Positions 47,908 to 58,453 of a DNA stretch of 64,000 bases are shown here, piece by piece. The notes beneath the pieces were generated by a model. That model ran no database searches. It saw nothing but the letters and a program-made list of their open reading frames with translations, and was not told the origin of the DNA. The first letter of the stretch is position 1; every line of letters begins with the position of its first letter. Origin of the DNA: Roseomonas sp. (GTDB lineage: Bacteria; Pseudomonadota; Alphaproteobacteria; Acetobacterales; Acetobacteraceae); assembly GCA_020249145.1 (NCBI GenBank), contig JADCGF010000010.1, forward strand, positions 40,266-104,265, given 5' to 3'. The position numbers and the translations under genes are program-made.

Positions 47908-47918
47908 ATACCCCACCT

Positions 47919-48425
47919 TCAGGTCACCCTATCCAATTCCTGTTCCGTCATCCCGCCCGGCACCAGCGCCATCGGTATCTTCAGGCGTGACGCATGCCGC
48001 CCCGTCAGCGCCGAAATCAGTGGCCCCGGCCCGCCGCTGCCAGTCGCCATGGCCAGTACCAGGATGGAAATGCGCGGGTCTTCTTCGATAAACGCCAGCA
48101 ATTCCTCGCGCGCTTCGCCTTCGCGGATGATCAAAATGGGCATGCCGCCGGTGATCTCACTGACTTGAGAGGCAAGGCCGGCCAGAAGCCGCTCAGCCTC
48201 CGCGCGGCGTTCTTCCTGCATCATCACGCCAACGCCGGCCCATTCCACAAGCTCCACCGGTTCCAGCACGCGCAGCAAAGCCACACGCCCACCGCCCTTG
48301 CGGGCGCGCAGGCATGCGTAGCGCAGCGCCACCGCCTGTTCGGCGCTATCATCCACCACCACCAGGAAAACGCGATCCCGTTTGGCCTTGGTGGCCGCAG
48401 CGGCGGCTTCTTCAGAACCGGTCAT
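47919..48425 (-). CDS. Universal stress protein family protein
   Basis: DRVFLVVVDDSAEQAVALRYACLRARKGGGRVALLRVLEP; ISILVLAMATGSGGPGPLISAL; ATG at 48425. Confidence 0.85.
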   Translation of the reverse strand: MTGSEEAAAAATKAKRDRVFLVVVDDSAEQAVALRYACLRARKGGGRVALLRVLEPVELVEWAGVGVMMQEERRAEAERLLAGLASQVSEITGGMPILIIREGEAREELLAFIEEDPRISILVLAMATGSGGPGPLISALTGRHASRLKIPMALVPGGMTEQELDRVT

Positions 48426-49171
48426 CAATTTCTCCTGAACAGCACGCTGCCGAGCCAGCCGGCCAGCGCAGCCAAGACAATACATAGCACGCCGTAAAGC
48501 AGTGGCTGACCGCGGGCGAGCGAGGCAATATCCGCCGCCGTACCCACGCGCTCCACGCGCAGTGACAATTCCTGACGCGCAATCACGCGGTTTTCGCGCG
48601 CGAGCAGCACCTCAATCTGATAATCGCCGGTTTGCACGGTGGCCGGAAAGGCGATGCGCGCGCTGAAAAGCCTTTCGCCGGCACGGGAAACCGGCGCGGC
48701 ATATTCCTGCCAGCGACCATCGGCCTGCTTCAATTCCAAAAGCGCGGCGCGAAAGGCCGGGTTGCGATTACCCTCAGTGCGCAGCCGTAAATTATCGAAG
48801 CCCAGGCGATATTGTCGGCGTTCTTCCTCGGGCAGGATTTCCCAAACCCGGCGCGTGGCGGCCAGCGCATAAAACCCTGCTACATCGGGAAAGCGCGTGG
48901 AAGGGCCATTCAGCCAAATGCCAAGCACATTGATCTTGCGCCGTACCACCACGCCCTGTGTGGGCCCAGTAGCGACCACGATCAAATCTTCTGGCGGATC
49001 GCCGCCCAATGGGTTTTGTGTCGCGCCGAAAACTAGCACCGAAGCGCCGGTGAAACCGGTGCTGATTTCAACCCGGTCCGTGGAAAGCTCTGCCGTAATC
49101 GGTGGGCCAGCGGCAATGGCGGGCGCGCCAAGCAGCCCAAGCAGGCATAGCGCGCTGGCCAGGGCCTTCAT
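48425..49171 (-). CDS. TIGR02186-like membrane-anchored protein
   Basis: Signal peptide, VEISTGFTGASVLVFGA, C-terminal TM; adjacent to TauE permease. Confidence 0.8.
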   Translation of the reverse strand: MKALASALCLLGLLGAPAIAAGPPITAELSTDRVEISTGFTGASVLVFGATQNPLGGDPPEDLIVVATGPTQGVVVRRKINVLGIWLNGPSTRFPDVAGFYALAATRRVWEILPEEERRQYRLGFDNLRLRTEGNRNPAFRAALLELKQADGRWQEYAAPVSRAGERLFSARIAFPATVQTGDYQIEVLLARENRVIARQELSLRVERVGTAADIASLARGQPLLYGVLCIVLAALAGWLGSVLFRRN

Positions 49172-50082
49172 GAGATCGGGCCAAGGGTGAAGGCGCGGGT
49201 GGGGGTTTGCAGCAGATTCCAGGCGAGGCCCAGGGCGACCAAGAGCACCAAAAGCCCGAGCAAGGCACGGGTTTCCTCACCCCGCAGCTTCGTGCCCATG
49301 GCGGCGCCAAATTGTGCCCCCGCCACGCCGCCGGCCAGGAGCAGCAGCGTCAGCACAATATCCACGCTGCCCACCTGCCAGGCTTGCAGCAGCGTGACAT
49401 TCGCCGAGACGAAAACCACCTGAAACAGCGACGTGCCGATCACAATCGCGGTCGGCATGCCAAGGATATAGATCATGGCCGGCACCAGCATGAAGCCGCC
49501 GCCCACCCCCATGATGGCGGAGAGCATGCCAATGCCAAAGCCGATTACAAGCGGCGGAATGACCGAAATATACAGCCTGGAATCGCGAAAGCGCAGCTTG
49601 AAGGGCAGGCCATGCAGCCAGGTATGTTCATGGAGCTTCCGCCGCGGTGCCGTGCCGCGCCGGCGCCTGAGCAGCGCGGTGACGCTTTCACGCACCATCA
49701 GCGCGCCAACAATGCCAAGGATCACCACGTAAAACAGCGAAACCGCAACATCCACCTGGCCCCAGCGCTTCAGCAGGGCAAAAATCTGCACGCCAAGCGC
49801 CGAACCCAGCAGCCCACCTGCGAAAAGCGTGAGCCCCATGCGCCAATCCACATTGCCGCGCCGCCATTGCGCGATCAGCCCGGAGATGGAGGCACCCAGT
49901 GTTTGATTGGCGCCAGAGGCAACCGCAACAGCCGATGGAATGCCGATCAGCATCAACAGTGGTGTCAGCAGAAAACCGCCGCCCACCCCGAACAGACCCG
50001 AAAGCCAGCCCACGCCAAAGCCGATGCCAAGCAGCAGCAGGGCATCCACACTCATTTCAGCGATGGGCAGGTAGACCTGCAT
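49168..50082 (-). CDS. Sulfite exporter TauE/SafE family permease
   Basis: GFGVGWLSGLFGVGGGFLLTPLLMLIGIPSAVAVASGANQ and second GVGGGFMLVPAMIYILGMPT repeat; ATG at 50082. Confidence 0.93.
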   Translation of the reverse strand: MQVYLPIAEMSVDALLLLGIGFGVGWLSGLFGVGGGFLLTPLLMLIGIPSAVAVASGANQTLGASISGLIAQWRRGNVDWRMGLTLFAGGLLGSALGVQIFALLKRWGQVDVAVSLFYVVILGIVGALMVRESVTALLRRRRGTAPRRKLHEHTWLHGLPFKLRFRDSRLYISVIPPLVIGFGIGMLSAIMGVGGGFMLVPAMIYILGMPTAIVIGTSLFQVVFVSANVTLLQAWQVGSVDIVLTLLLLAGGVAGAQFGAAMGTKLRGEETRALLGLLVLLVALGLAWNLLQTPTRAFTLGPIS

Positions 50083-50191
50083 CGCGATTCCAATCAGTCC
50101 ATCGTGAGCCTTGCGCGAAGCTTCGGCCTTGCGGCGCAACCTCGCAAGAGGATTTATCGGCGCGTTACAAGGCAGGAATGCGGCAGGGGCA

Positions 50192-51415
50192 TTATCGCCG
50201 CGTGACGAAGGCGACGAGCGCCAGAAAAACCAGACCCAACAGCGCAAAGCCGGCAATGGCGAAGGGCGGGCCAATGCCATCCGCAAGCGCGCCAAGCACC
50301 AACACGCCAAGCGGCCCGGTGCCGATGCAGGTGGTGGTGAGGCCTAGAATGCGTGACCGCGCCTCCACCGGTGCTTCCATCATCACAATGCCGGTTTGCA
50401 GGCTGGCAAAGGCCGCCGTGCCGAAGCCGCCCAGCATCAGCAAAAGCGCCGCGAGCCAGAGTGTTGGTGCGAGCGCGGCCAGCGCCAAAACCGAAAGAAA
50501 GGCGGTGGACCCCAGCAATAAAAGCCCCCTGCCCGCCTGTGGCCCTCGGCGTAGCGCCAGCGCCAAGCCGGAGATCAGCGCCCCCAAAGGCTCAGCCGCA
50601 GCCAGAAAGCCGATTTCAATGGCACTCGCCCCAAAGGCGCGGTCCCCAAAGGCCGGCAGGATGGAATTGTACGAAAAGCCGAAAATATTCATCACCAGCG
50701 TCACGCCAAGCACCGCACGCAAGGCCGGATGGGCGAGCGCGAACCGCAATGCCTCGGCCACCTCAGCAAACAGGCGGCGCGGCACTAAAGCGCGGCGTGG
50801 TTGGCTGTAAGAAACCGTAGAAACCAAGCCAAGCGCCACAAGATAAATCACCGAGGCGATGATATAGGCCACGGTAACGCCAAGGGTCTCATACAAAACC
50901 CCACCCAAAATAGGCCCCAACATGCGAGTCGTGCTGCCGGTTGTCGTATCAAATGCGACTGCGGGGACGATACGCTCTGGCCCCGCAGTTTCCGCCACCA
51001 TGCGCCGGCGTGTGGCGAGTTCATTGGTCCAGACAAGACCGCCGATCAGGCCATTCACCCATAAATGCCAGAGCGAAAGCCAGCCCAGCGCGGAAAGCAC
51101 GGCGATGGTGATGGCGCCAAGCGCGGTCAGCACCTGGCCAGCCATGAGCAAGTGTTTGCGATTGAGGCTTTCCGCCACCGCGCCCGAAAGTGCCCCCATC
51201 AGCAGCATGGGGAGCGCTCGCGCCATGAGCACCAGCGAAACCGCGAAGGCGGAGCGGGTAAGTTCATAGGCGAAAAGCCCGCTGACCAGCATTTCCACCC
51301 AACGCATGGAATTGGTCAGCCCGCCCGCGCCCCAAAGTTTCAGAAAGGTGCGGTCGCCAAGCAAAACGCGCAGCGGTGAGAGCTGCGCGGCGCTGGGTAA
51401 CGCGGGGTCAGCCAT
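50192..51415 (-). CDS. MFS transporter
   Basis: 407 aa, about 12 hydrophobic segments, LWGAGGLTNSMRWVEMLVSGLFAYELTRSAFAVSLVL. Confidence 0.9.
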   Translation of the reverse strand: MADPALPSAAQLSPLRVLLGDRTFLKLWGAGGLTNSMRWVEMLVSGLFAYELTRSAFAVSLVLMARALPMLLMGALSGAVAESLNRKHLLMAGQVLTALGAITIAVLSALGWLSLWHLWVNGLIGGLVWTNELATRRRMVAETAGPERIVPAVAFDTTTGSTTRMLGPILGGVLYETLGVTVAYIIASVIYLVALGLVSTVSYSQPRRALVPRRLFAEVAEALRFALAHPALRAVLGVTLVMNIFGFSYNSILPAFGDRAFGASAIEIGFLAAAEPLGALISGLALALRRGPQAGRGLLLLGSTAFLSVLALAALAPTLWLAALLLMLGGFGTAAFASLQTGIVMMEAPVEARSRILGLTTTCIGTGPLGVLVLGALADGIGPPFAIAGFALLGLVFLALVAFVTRR

Positions 51416-51439
51416 AAAGCCGCGCGCTACCCTTTTGCC

Positions 51440-52534
51440 TCAATACCCAGAATCACCCAAATGCAGCAGCGGGAAGGCGCTGAAGACATGCGGCGCATTG
51501 GTCGCCAAGACACCTGAATGGATGAAACCTGGGTTGAGTTCACTGAACTTCGTGGCCCCCAGCAAACCCATCGTGGTGTAGATTTCGGTTTCCATGATTT
51601 CGAGCATGCGTTGCACCCCGGACGCGCCATCAGCCGCCAGCGCGTAGCAGTAAAGCCGCCCAAGCCCGACCAAATCAGCGCCGAGGCAGAGCGCCTTCAC
51701 CACATCCGTCCCGCGTGAAAACCCGCCATCAATCCAAACCTTAGCGCGGCCACCAACCGCCTGCACCACTTCCGGCAGCACATCCATGGCACCCCGGCCA
51801 TGATCCAACTGCCGCCCGCCATGGTTGGAGACATAAACCACATCAACGCCATGATCGCAGGCAAGCTTGGCGTCTTCGGCGGTAGCGATACCCTTCAGGA
51901 TGACAGGCATTTTATACCTGGCCTTGAAGCGATCCACCTGCTTCCAGGAGAGCGCCGCTTGGAATTCAATCCCCTGCACCCGTGCACGCCAAGGCTTGGC
52001 GAAGCGGCGCGCAATATCCCGTTCGCGCCGGCTGTAAACGGCGGTGTCCACAGTGAAGCAGAAGGCATCATAACCCGCCGCGACTGACCGATCCGCGTAA
52101 TCATCAATGAAGCTGTCATCGCCGCGCACATAGAGCTGGAAGACCTTGGGTCCCGGCGTATTGGCCGCGGTTTCCTCAAGCCCAGGCTTGGTCACGGAAG
52201 ATACAATCAACGGCACGCCAAAGGCGGAAGCACCCTGCCCTGCTGTCGCCGCGCCATTGGCGCCGAAGCTCTCTAAGCCCCCCACCGGCGCCAAGGCAAC
52301 CGGCAGCCTCAGCTTCTTGCCGAACATCTCGGTCGTTGTGTCAATGGTCGAAACATCCCGCAGTACACGCGGGCGGAACGCCAGTGTATCCAGCGCCAAG
52401 CGATTGCGGCGCATGGTGGTTTCGGTTTCCGTCGCCCCCGTCAGGTAGTCCCAGATATTGGCATCGAGCCGATTTTTCGCCGCCTTGGCGAATTCGTGCA
52501 TCGTCAGGAATTTGCCTTCAGTTTCACTCAACAT
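51440..52534 (-). CDS. FMN-dependent alpha-hydroxy-acid dehydrogenase (LldD/glycolate oxidase family)
   Basis: VDVVYVSNHGGRQLDHGRGAMDVLPEV, VWIDGGFSRGTDVVKALCLGADLVGLGR. Confidence 0.95.
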   Translation of the reverse strand: MLSETEGKFLTMHEFAKAAKNRLDANIWDYLTGATETETTMRRNRLALDTLAFRPRVLRDVSTIDTTTEMFGKKLRLPVALAPVGGLESFGANGAATAGQGASAFGVPLIVSSVTKPGLEETAANTPGPKVFQLYVRGDDSFIDDYADRSVAAGYDAFCFTVDTAVYSRRERDIARRFAKPWRARVQGIEFQAALSWKQVDRFKARYKMPVILKGIATAEDAKLACDHGVDVVYVSNHGGRQLDHGRGAMDVLPEVVQAVGGRAKVWIDGGFSRGTDVVKALCLGADLVGLGRLYCYALAADGASGVQRMLEIMETEIYTTMGLLGATKFSELNPGFIHSGVLATNAPHVFSAFPLLHLGDSGY

Positions 52535-52553
52535 CTTCTGTCTTCCTCAATGA

Positions 52554-53420
52554 TCAACCGGCCAAAAAATCACGCGTCCAGCGTGCATAATCATCCTCAC
52601 GCATGGCGGCCTTCATCAGCGCCGCATCCGCAAGCCCGGGCAGCTTCCCGGGTGGGGTGCCATCGCGCAAGGCCTTGAGTGTCGCATGCACCGCCGCCAT
52701 GGCCGCGAAGCTTGGCGCATGCCCCTGAAGCGCAATACGCACGCCATGCGCCGCAAGCTTTGCCTTATCAGCAAGCGCGGGCGGCGTGCCGCCCAGCATT
52801 AGCGGCACACCATTGGCCGCGGCTTGCAGCGCGGAAAGCTGCGCCCAATCGGTGACACCAGTATAAAACAGCGCATCGGCCCCAGTTTTCGCATAGGCAC
52901 GGGTGCGCGCCACGGCTTCATCCAGGCTGACCAGATTGACCGCGCTGGTGCGCGCCACAATGACGAGACCAGGGTCTTCCCGCGCGCTCAGCGCCGCGTG
53001 GATTTTCCCAAGCCCGGCATCCAGGCTGAGCAAGCCCGGCTCCCCGCCGCCATGGGCGCGGGGCAGGTCTGTGTCTTCAATGGTAAGTGCGGCAACCCCG
53101 GCGGTTTCCAATTCCTGCACCGTCCGCATCACATTCAGCGCATTGCCGTAGCCGTGATCGGCATCCACCATCAGTGGCGGCGCCCCGGCGCGGCAGATGC
53201 GCCGCGCCTGCTCGGCGAATTCCGTCAGCGTCACCAGAATAAGGTCGGGCGCACCCAATACGGCGATGGAAGCGATGGAACCGGCAAACATGGCGGTTTC
53301 AAAACCAAGATCGGTTGCGATTCGCGCGGCAATCGGGTCATGCACGGAAGCCGGATGCACGCAGGCATCCCCGGCCAAAATGGCGCGAAACCGCGCGCGG
53401 CGCGCGGAGGTACTCATCAC
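52554..53420 (-). CDS. Isocitrate lyase/PEP mutase family (oxaloacetate decarboxylase-like)
   Basis: PPLMVDADHGYGNALNVMRTVQELETAGVAALTIEDTDLPR. Confidence 0.9.
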   Translation of the reverse strand: MMSTSARRARFRAILAGDACVHPASVHDPIAARIATDLGFETAMFAGSIASIAVLGAPDLILVTLTEFAEQARRICRAGAPPLMVDADHGYGNALNVMRTVQELETAGVAALTIEDTDLPRAHGGGEPGLLSLDAGLGKIHAALSAREDPGLVIVARTSAVNLVSLDEAVARTRAYAKTGADALFYTGVTDWAQLSALQAAANGVPLMLGGTPPALADKAKLAAHGVRIALQGHAPSFAAMAAVHATLKALRDGTPPGKLPGLADAALMKAAMREDDYARWTRDFLAG

Positions 53421-53487
53421 AGCGGCAATCCCTTCCCCTTGCTGGGGTCAGTGTGCAGCCGCGCGCCCGACGGGGCAACCCAGGCGG

Positions 53488-53724
53488 TCAGGAAAGGGCG
53501 AGCGAGATCAATGAAATGATGAGTGCGAAGGCAGACAGGATCAGGCCAATACCCAACCAGAACAGCGTTCTACGGGCCGACCGATCTGCACTGCCCGCCG
53601 CAGCGGATTCGGGGGATATGAGCAAGCCTCCCTTCTTTTGCGGTGCATGACGCGTCAAAGGGTCGCTTGATAGCAGGTGGATCGCTGGCGCTGGTTTGTC
53701 AGAAAGATTGTATGAAATAAGCAT
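53488..53724 (-). CDS. 78-aa putative single-TM protein
   Basis: C-terminal RRTLFWLGIGLILSAFALIISLISLALS; downstream of the XRE gene. Confidence 0.5.
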   Translation of the reverse strand: MLISYNLSDKPAPAIHLLSSDPLTRHAPQKKGGLLISPESAAAGSADRSARRTLFWLGIGLILSAFALIISLISLALS

Positions 53725-53780
53725 AGATCAACCTCCGGTTTAATCGATACCGGATTTTCCGATATTTTGTCAACCCCTAA

Positions 53781-54278
53781 TTACTCTTGCGTGCTCAGCC
53801 TCCGCATATCGGCAAGCAGGGCGCGAATGGCGGCCAGTTGCTCGCGCGCCGCCTCCGGGTCTGCGGCCTCGGTCAGTGTGCCGCCGGCACTTCGCCAAAT
53901 TTGGAAAGCAAACCGCCCCTTGCTGGAAAGGCTCGCGGGGTGGCCGGTGCTGTCCAACTCTCGGGAGACAATGTCCAGAAGGGCGCCGAATTGGTCGGCG
54001 ATTTCACCGGCGGCAAGCGGCGCTTGGGCGACGCTTTCGGACGCGTGCCGGGGCATATCAGGCATCAATTCAAGCAGCGTCAGATCAAGCGAAAGCAACA
54101 AGCGTTTCAAGGTTTCATGCCGCGGCCTGGTCTTGCCAGTTTCCCAATCGGCAACGGTCGCTTGAGAGGCGCCGATAAGGTCCCCCAGCGCCACTTGGGA
54201 AAGCCCCTTGGCGCGCCGCGCTCTACGCAGACGACGCGACCATTCCGGCACTTCCGAATCGGGAATACGCAAAGCCAT
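53781..54278 (-). CDS. XRE family transcriptional regulator
   Basis: RRARRAKGLSQVALGDLIGASQATVADWETGKTRPRHETLKRLLLSL; ATG at 54278 or 54293. Confidence 0.88.
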   Translation of the reverse strand: MALRIPDSEVPEWSRRLRRARRAKGLSQVALGDLIGASQATVADWETGKTRPRHETLKRLLLSLDLTLLELMPDMPRHASESVAQAPLAAGEIADQFGALLDIVSRELDSTGHPASLSSKGRFAFQIWRSAGGTLTEAADPEAAREQLAAIRALLADMRRLSTQE

Positions 54279-54628
54279 ACCCCTGTTCACCATTGACTTT
54301 TACACAAGTCCAAGGGGTTCTTCCTATATTTTCAGGCCCAGGCATTGTGTTTTCGATTAGAATTTCAGCGTTGCTGAACCGCCTAACTACGCATGAGGGT
54401 ACCGATACCTGTCACTTCTCGTTACGGTTCAGAACAAGCCGCAAGAATTCGATTATGATGTTGAAACCCAAAGCCACGCACAATCATTGCGCGAATGGAT
54501 ACAATAACCAGAGAACGGGAAACACCATCGCATCACGCCGAAACAGGTTCAATGATAATCGATTGAAGGTACAAAACGCGCCCCTCAATCATGAAAGGCG
54601 ACAAACATTAAGCTAATTTCATGAAAGA

Positions 54629-54705
54629 TGGCGCGCCCGAAGAGATTCGAACTCCTGACCCCCAGATTCGTAGTCTGGTGCTCTATCCAGCTGAGCTACG
54701 GGCGC
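54629..54705 (-). tRNA. tRNA-Arg (ACG), CCA encoded
   Basis: Minus strand GCGCCCGTAGCTCAGCTGGATAGAGCACCAGACTACGAATCTGGGGGTCAGGAGTTCGAATCTCTTCGGGCGCGCCA; anticodon ACG. Confidence 0.96.
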
Positions 54706-54770
54706 CCTTAATGTCGCGACGGATAGCGGAGCCACGCCCAAGGCGCAACCCCGCAGCCGTCGCTAATTTG

Positions 54771-55883
54771 TCATGCAGAGAGTTTATCCAATTCCCGCAC
54801 CAGCGCTTCGCCCATCACGCTTGTGCCAACCCGCGCCATGCCGGGCTGCATGATATCGGCAGTGCGAAGCCCGCCGCCCAGCACCTTCTCGACCGCGGTT
54901 TCCACCAGCCGCGCATCTTCTTCCATGCCGAAGGACCAGCGCAGCAGCATGGCGAAGGAAAGAATTTGCGCACAAGGATTGGCGATGCCCTTGCCAGCGA
55001 TATCCGGCGCCGAGCCATGCACGGGCTCATAGAGCGCATGGCGGCGGCCAGAGGCATCAACGGCGCCAAGCGTGGCGGATGGCAGCATGCCGAGCGAGCC
55101 GGTCAGCGCCGCAGCCAAATCAGACAGCACATCGCCGAACAGGTTCGACCCCAGGATCACATCAAACTGCTTGGGGCGAGAGCAAAGCTGCATGGCGCAG
55201 TTATCGGCATACATGTGTTCAAGTTCGACATCGGGGAATTCCGCCTTGCCGATCTCACCCACCACCGCGCGCCATAGCCGCCCGGATTGCATGACATTCG
55301 CCTTTTCCACGCTGGTCACCTTGTTGCGACGCTTGCGGGCCAGGTCAAAGGCAATACGCGCCACGCGGGCGATTTCGTCTTCCGTATAGACTTCCGTATC
55401 AATGCCGGTGCGCTTGCCCTTGGCATCTGTGTGAATGCCGCGCGGTTCACCGAAGTAAATGCCGCCCGTTGATTCGCGCACGATCATCACATCAAGCCCG
55501 CGCACCAGATCGGGCTTCAGTGAGGAAGCATCCACCAGCGGATCAAGCACAACGGCGGGGCGGAGATTGGCGAAAAGACCAAGGTCTTTGCGCAGCCGCA
55601 GTACGCCCAATTCCGGACGCTTGTCGAAGGGCATGGAATCCCATTTCGGGCCGCCTACGGAGCCGAACAGCACCGCATCGGCGGATTTGGCGCGCGCGAC
55701 GGTTTCATCCGAACAGGGCGTGCCTTCAGCATCCAAAGCGGCACCACCCACCAGCCCTTCTTCGATATTGAAGGACAAATGGCGGCGGCGATCCATCCAA
55801 TCCACCACGCGGCGCACTTCGCGCATCACTTCGGGGCCGATCCCGTCGCCGGGCAGGATGAGAAGCTTCTTGTTCGATGACAT
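54771..55883 (-). CDS. leuB: 3-isopropylmalate dehydrogenase
   Basis: [62 protein letters not shown]. Confidence 0.97.
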   Translation of the reverse strand: MSSNKKLLILPGDGIGPEVMREVRRVVDWMDRRRHLSFNIEEGLVGGAALDAEGTPCSDETVARAKSADAVLFGSVGGPKWDSMPFDKRPELGVLRLRKDLGLFANLRPAVVLDPLVDASSLKPDLVRGLDVMIVRESTGGIYFGEPRGIHTDAKGKRTGIDTEVYTEDEIARVARIAFDLARKRRNKVTSVEKANVMQSGRLWRAVVGEIGKAEFPDVELEHMYADNCAMQLCSRPKQFDVILGSNLFGDVLSDLAAALTGSLGMLPSATLGAVDASGRRHALYEPVHGSAPDIAGKGIANPCAQILSFAMLLRWSFGMEEDARLVETAVEKVLGGGLRTADIMQPGMARVGTSVMGEALVRELDKLSA

Positions 55884-55930
55884 GGCGTTTTCCTCAAGGC
55901 CCCGGCTTTGTGCGCCGGGGCGTCACTCAA

Positions 55931-56542
55931 TCAGGTGTAAAGCCAGGGCTGGGCAGCGCGCTGGCGGGCTTCAAAGCCATCAATAGCCGGCGCGTGCTGC
56001 ATGGTCTGGCCGATATCATCCAGCCCATTCAGCATCAGATGGCGGCGGAGCGGATCAGTCTGGAAGGGAATTTCCTCACCATTCGGGCGCACCACCATTT
56101 GGCGTTCAAGATCAACGCTGATGCGCGCATTGCCGCCCATCTTCGCGTCTTCCATCAGCTTTTCGCAAATTTCGCGCGGCAGGCGCACTGGCAGCACGCC
56201 ATTCTTGAAGCAGTTATTGTGGAAGATATCGGCGAAATCGGGCGCAATCACGCAGCGAATGCCGAAATCAAGCAAGGCCCAGGGCGCGTGTTCGCGCGAT
56301 GACCCGCAGCCGAAATTCTCAAACGCAATCAGCACTTCGGCCTTACGATAGGGTTCCTGATTCAGCACGAAATCCGGGTTCTCCGAACCATCTTCCTTGA
56401 AGCGGAAATTGGCGAAAAGGTTCTTCCCGAACCCCAGGCGGCTGATGGATTTCAAGAACCGCGCCGGGATGATCTGGTCCGTATCCACATTCGCCTTGGG
56501 CAAGGGCGCGGCGACACCGGTAAGCTTGGTGAAGGCTTGCAT
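55931..56542 (-). CDS. leuD: 3-isopropylmalate dehydratase small subunit
   Basis: [29 protein letters not shown]. Confidence 0.97.
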   Translation of the reverse strand: MQAFTKLTGVAAPLPKANVDTDQIIPARFLKSISRLGFGKNLFANFRFKEDGSENPDFVLNQEPYRKAEVLIAFENFGCGSSREHAPWALLDFGIRCVIAPDFADIFHNNCFKNGVLPVRLPREICEKLMEDAKMGGNARISVDLERQMVVRPNGEEIPFQTDPLRRHLMLNGLDDIGQTMQHAPAIDGFEARQRAAQPWLYT

Positions 56543-56543
56543 G

Positions 56544-57974
56544 TCAGATCACTCCCTTAGGCTGATAATCACGCACATCGGCCAAATGGCCCGCAAGCGC
56601 CGCCGCGGCAGCCATGGCGGGGCTCAACAAATGTGTCCGCCCGCCGGGGCCCTGACGGCCTTCGAAATTGCGGTTGGACGTGCTGGCACTGCGTTGACCG
56701 GGCGTGAGTTTATCCGGGTTCATGCCAAGGCACATGGAACAGCCCGCTTCGCGCCATTCAAAGCCTGCTTCCTTCAAGATGCGATCCAGCCCCTCCGCTT
56801 CCGCCTGCTTCTTCACAAGGCCAGAGCCAGGCACGACCAAAGCGCGCACATGATCAGACACGCGCCGGCCTTTCGCGATTGCGGCGGCAGCGCGGATATC
56901 CTCAATGCGGCTATTGGTGCAGGAACCGATGAAGACAACATCCACCTTCAAATCGGTCAGGCGCTGGCCGGGGGTCAGGCCCATATAGTCAACCATGCGC
57001 TGCAATTGCGCGCGCTTCGCTTCATCCGTCTCATCGCCCGGGTTCGGCACAATACCCGTGATCGGCAGCACCGCTTCAGGGTTGGTGCCCCAGGTCACTT
57101 GCGGGGCGATTTCATGCGCCGCCAAGCGCAATTTCTTATCGAAATGGGCACCCGTATCGGAAGGCAGCGTCTTCCACCATTCGAGCGCGCGCTTGAAAGC
57201 TTCACCCTTGGGGCCATTCGGCGTTTTCGCGATGTAATCGAAGGTGGTTTGGTCCGGCGCCACCATGCCAGCCCGCGCACCGCCTTCGATGGTCATGTTG
57301 CAGACCGTCATGCGGCCCGCCATGTCGAGCGCCCGGATCGCATCCCCGGCATATTCAATCACATGGCCCGTGCCGCCCGCCGTGCCGATCTTGCCGATGA
57401 TCGCCAGCACAATATCCTTGCCGGAACAACCAAAAGCGAGGTTGCCATCCACCGAAACACGCATGTTCTTGGCGGGCTTTTGCAGCAGCGTCTGCGTCGC
57501 CAGCACATGCTCCACTTCCGATGTGCCGATGCCGAAAGCCAGCGCACCCATGGCACCATGGGTCGAGGTATGACTATCGCCGCACACAATCGTCATGCCC
57601 GGCAGCGACCGGCCAAGTTCCGGCCCGATCACATGCACAATCCCCTGACGGTCATCGAGCAGCGGGATGTAAGGCACGCCGAATTCAACGACGTTCTTTT
57701 CCAGCGTTTCAACCTGCAAGCGGCTTTCGGGGTCCACAATGCCGGTGCGGCGGCTGTCATCGGTCGCGATATTATGGTCCACCACGGCCAAAGTCGCATC
57801 CGGGCGGCGCACCTTGCGCCCCGCGGCGCGCAGGCCATCAAAAGCCTGCGGCGTGGTCACTTCATGGGTCAGATGCAAATCAATATAGAGAAGCGCCGTG
57901 CCATCCGGCAGGGTTTCAACAACATGCGCGTCCCAAATCTTGTCGAACAGCGTGCGCGGCTTCTGCGCTGACAT
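56544..57974 (-). CDS. leuC: 3-isopropylmalate dehydratase large subunit
   Basis: [61 protein letters not shown]. Confidence 0.97.
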   Translation of the reverse strand: MSAQKPRTLFDKIWDAHVVETLPDGTALLYIDLHLTHEVTTPQAFDGLRAAGRKVRRPDATLAVVDHNIATDDSRRTGIVDPESRLQVETLEKNVVEFGVPYIPLLDDRQGIVHVIGPELGRSLPGMTIVCGDSHTSTHGAMGALAFGIGTSEVEHVLATQTLLQKPAKNMRVSVDGNLAFGCSGKDIVLAIIGKIGTAGGTGHVIEYAGDAIRALDMAGRMTVCNMTIEGGARAGMVAPDQTTFDYIAKTPNGPKGEAFKRALEWWKTLPSDTGAHFDKKLRLAAHEIAPQVTWGTNPEAVLPITGIVPNPGDETDEAKRAQLQRMVDYMGLTPGQRLTDLKVDVVFIGSCTNSRIEDIRAAAAIAKGRRVSDHVRALVVPGSGLVKKQAEAEGLDRILKEAGFEWREAGCSMCLGMNPDKLTPGQRSASTSNRNFEGRQGPGGRTHLLSPAMAAAAALAGHLADVRDYQPKGVI

Positions 57975-57999
57975 TTCATCTTCCCCCTTGCATCACATG

Positions 58000-58025
58000 A
58001 AAACGCCGCGCCTTTCAGCGCGGCG
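58000..58025 (-). terminator. Rho-independent terminator downstream of rplS
   Basis: Minus strand CGCCGCGC-tgaaag-GCGCGGCG-TTTT. Confidence 0.85.
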
Positions 58026-58033
58026 CGTTTAAC

Positions 58034-58429
58034 TCAGCCTTCGGCAGCCTTGGCGGGGCTGGCAGCCTTCATGCCCAGCTTTTCCGCAATGCGCGCGGAT
58101 TTGCCGGTGCGGCCACGCAGGTAATAGAGCTTCGCACGACGCACCTTGCCGCGACGCATTACCTGAATTTCCGCGACATTCGGGCTATACAGCGGAAACA
58201 CGCGCTCCACGCCTTCGCCATAGGAAAGCTTGCGGACGGTGAAATTGCTCTGTACGCCCTTGTTGGAACGCGCGATCACAACGCCTTCATAGGCCTGGGT
58301 GCGGATGCGTTCGCCTTCCACCACCTTCACCATGACGCGCACGGTATCGCCCGGGCCGAATTCCGGCGTGGTGCGGGCGGCAGAGAGCTTCGCCTGCTGA
58401 TCGGCTTCGAATTGCTGCAAGATATTCAT
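58034..58429 (-). CDS. rplS: 50S ribosomal protein L19
   Basis: [60 protein letters not shown]. Confidence 0.98.
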   Translation of the reverse strand: MNILQQFEADQQAKLSAARTTPEFGPGDTVRVMVKVVEGERIRTQAYEGVVIARSNKGVQSNFTVRKLSYGEGVERVFPLYSPNVAEIQVMRRGKVRRAKLYYLRGRTGKSARIAEKLGMKAASPAKAAEG

Positions 58430-58453
58430 GTTGGTACCCTTTCTTCGGTTTCT

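Noticed and set aside
54293-54616. Plus-strand ORF of 107 aa between the XRE gene and tRNA-Arg
   Set aside because: No codon-usage or domain support; AT-rich intergenic-like sequence
56397-57971. Long plus-strand ORF of 524 aa
   Set aside because: Shadow ORF antisense to leuD/leuC, which have unambiguous family motifs
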